Source: Pseudomonas sp. DNDY-54
GTDB lineage: Bacteria > Pseudomonadota > Gammaproteobacteria > Pseudomonadales > Pseudomonadaceae
Assembly (NCBI RefSeq): GCF_019880365.1
Contig: NZ_CP082271.1
Location: forward strand, 3,720,001-3,784,000
Length of the DNA stretch: 64,000 nucleotides
Direction: 5' to 3'
The position numbers and the translations under genes are program-made. The notes under the pieces were generated by a model. The model was not told the DNA's origin. It did no database searches and saw only the letters and a program-made list of their open reading frames with translations. Positions 63,232 through 64,000 of this stretch are shown piece after piece (positions within the stretch are counted from its first letter, which is position 1; every line of letters begins with the position of its first letter).

Positions 63232-64000
63232 AGGAAACGCTGCACGACCTGCACCGCCCACTCGGCAGCACAGGCCTGAGGGTTTCACCCCTGGGTCTGG
63301 GTACCGTCAAGTTGGGCCGGGATCAAGGCGTGAAGTATCCCAACGGCTTCCGCATACCAGACGATGCGCAAGCACGCGATCTGATCAAACTGGCTCGAGA
63401 TCTAGGGATCAACCTGATCGACACCGCTCCGGCCTACGGCGTCAGCGAGCAACGCTTGGGCCCACTGCTGCGCGGCCAGCGCGATCAGTGGGTCATCGTC
63501 AGCAAGGTAGGAGAAGAATTCATCGACGGCCAATCCCTTTTCGATTTCTCTTCGGCGCACACCCGCCGATCTGTGGACCGAAGCCTTACACGCCTGCAGA
63601 CAGACCGAATCGATCTGGTATTGGTGCACTCGGACGGAAGAGACGTCGACGTGCTGCGCAACAGCGGCGTATACGAGACGCTCGCCGAACTCAAACAAGA
63701 GGGCAAGATCCTCGGCTACGGCCTGTCCGGAAAAACCGTCGAAGGCGGTTTGCTTGCACTCGAGCAGGGCGACTGCGCGATGGTGACCTATAACCTCAAT
63801 GAGCAGGCTGAACGCCCGGTGCTGGACTACGCTGCATCCCACCAAAAAGGGATATTGATCAAGAAGGCGCTGGCCAGCGGTCATGCCTGCCTGAAACCTG
63901 GCGTTGACCCCGTGCGCGCCAGCTTCGAACTGGTATTCGCCCACCCAGGGGTTGGCGCAGCCATCATCGGCACCATTAACTCGCAACACTTGTCAGATAA
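63228..64000 (+). CDS. aldo/keto reductase, N-terminal part (runs off window)
   Basis: About 257 residues are visible before the window ends, with no stop. The aldo/keto reductase catalytic set is Asp65 (NLIDTAPAYG), Tyr70, Lys93 (IVSKVG) and His134 (VLVHSDG), and it begins RPLGSTGLRVSPLGLGTVKLG. These NADPH-dependent enzymes reduce aldehydes or ketones. It is translationally coupled to the FAD oxidoreductase before it. Truncation is due to the window edge. Confidence 0.88.
   Translation, partial: MKETLHDLHRPLGSTGLRVSPLGLGTVKLGRDQGVKYPNGFRIPDDAQARDLIKLARDLGINLIDTAPAYGVSEQRLGPLLRGQRDQWVIVSKVGEEFIDGQSLFDFSSAHTRRSVDRSLTRLQTDRIDLVLVHSDGRDVDVLRNSGVYETLAELKQEGKILGYGLSGKTVEGGLLALEQGDCAMVTYNLNEQAERPVLDYAASHQKGILIKKALASGHACLKPGVDPVRASFELVFAHPGVGAAIIGTINSQHLSD

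Overview
The window is a GC-rich, gene-dense piece of a gammaproteobacterial chromosome, almost certainly from a Pseudomonas of the stutzeri group (Stutzerimonas) or a close relative. The evidence is protein similarity to known Pseudomonas families (RhdA, FimX, CpdA, OpmH-type TolC, SltB-type lytic transglycosylases) and a gene order that follows, from memory, blocks of the P. aeruginosa chromosome. No tRNA, rRNA, CRISPR array, insertion sequence or prophage was seen. About 60 protein genes fill the window. The only gap above 300 bases is the thiC-tolC divergent region.

Bases 1-14.3 kb hold a housekeeping run on the plus strand: phoH end, ybeY, corC, lnt, then leuS, lptE, holA, the ribosome-rescue gene arfA with its self-limiting hairpin, an SltB-type lytic transglycosylase and lipA. 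A ydcF-like gene and a zinc-ribbon gene lie on the minus strand between lnt and leuS. From 12.0 to 22.2 kb a long minus-strand cluster, transcribed toward lower coordinates, runs proA-nadD-rsfS-rlmH-mrdA(PBP2)-rodA-mltB-rlpA-dacC-ybeD-lipB. It combines cell elongation and peptidoglycan trimming with ribosome maturation, NAD synthesis and lipoate transfer. Several of these genes overlap by a few bases.

Bases 22.4-30 kb are more accessory: a DedA-PAP2 fusion, an lrgA-lrgB-LON-domain operon, a MaoC hydratase, an unusual lipoprotein with about 12 MORN repeats fused to a C13 caspase-like peptidase (the most striking gene here), an NAD(P)-binding protein, oligoribonuclease, and a membrane-anchored methyltransferase. 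Bases 30-45 kb carry rsgA, motAB, an HDOD protein, rhdA, psd, a PilZ-type protein, fimX, serB and a cyclase-like membrane protein. A zinc alcohol dehydrogenase sits between fimX and serB with strong hairpins on both sides.

Bases 45-55 kb form a minus-strand cluster nudF-yqiB-cpdA-yqiA-parE, followed by three tightly coupled small genes and parC. An orphan PqiC-like lipoprotein lies just beyond. Bases 55-64 kb contain a DUF3298 lipoprotein, an intergenic palindromic repeat, thiC under a TPP riboswitch, tolC, waaA, an SMR transporter, an FAD oxidoreductase and the start of an aldo/keto reductase that runs off the window.

Many genes use GTG or TTG starts, often supported by a good Shine-Dalgarno sequence or a stop-start overlap with the upstream gene. 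Coordinates here follow those choices where they were made.
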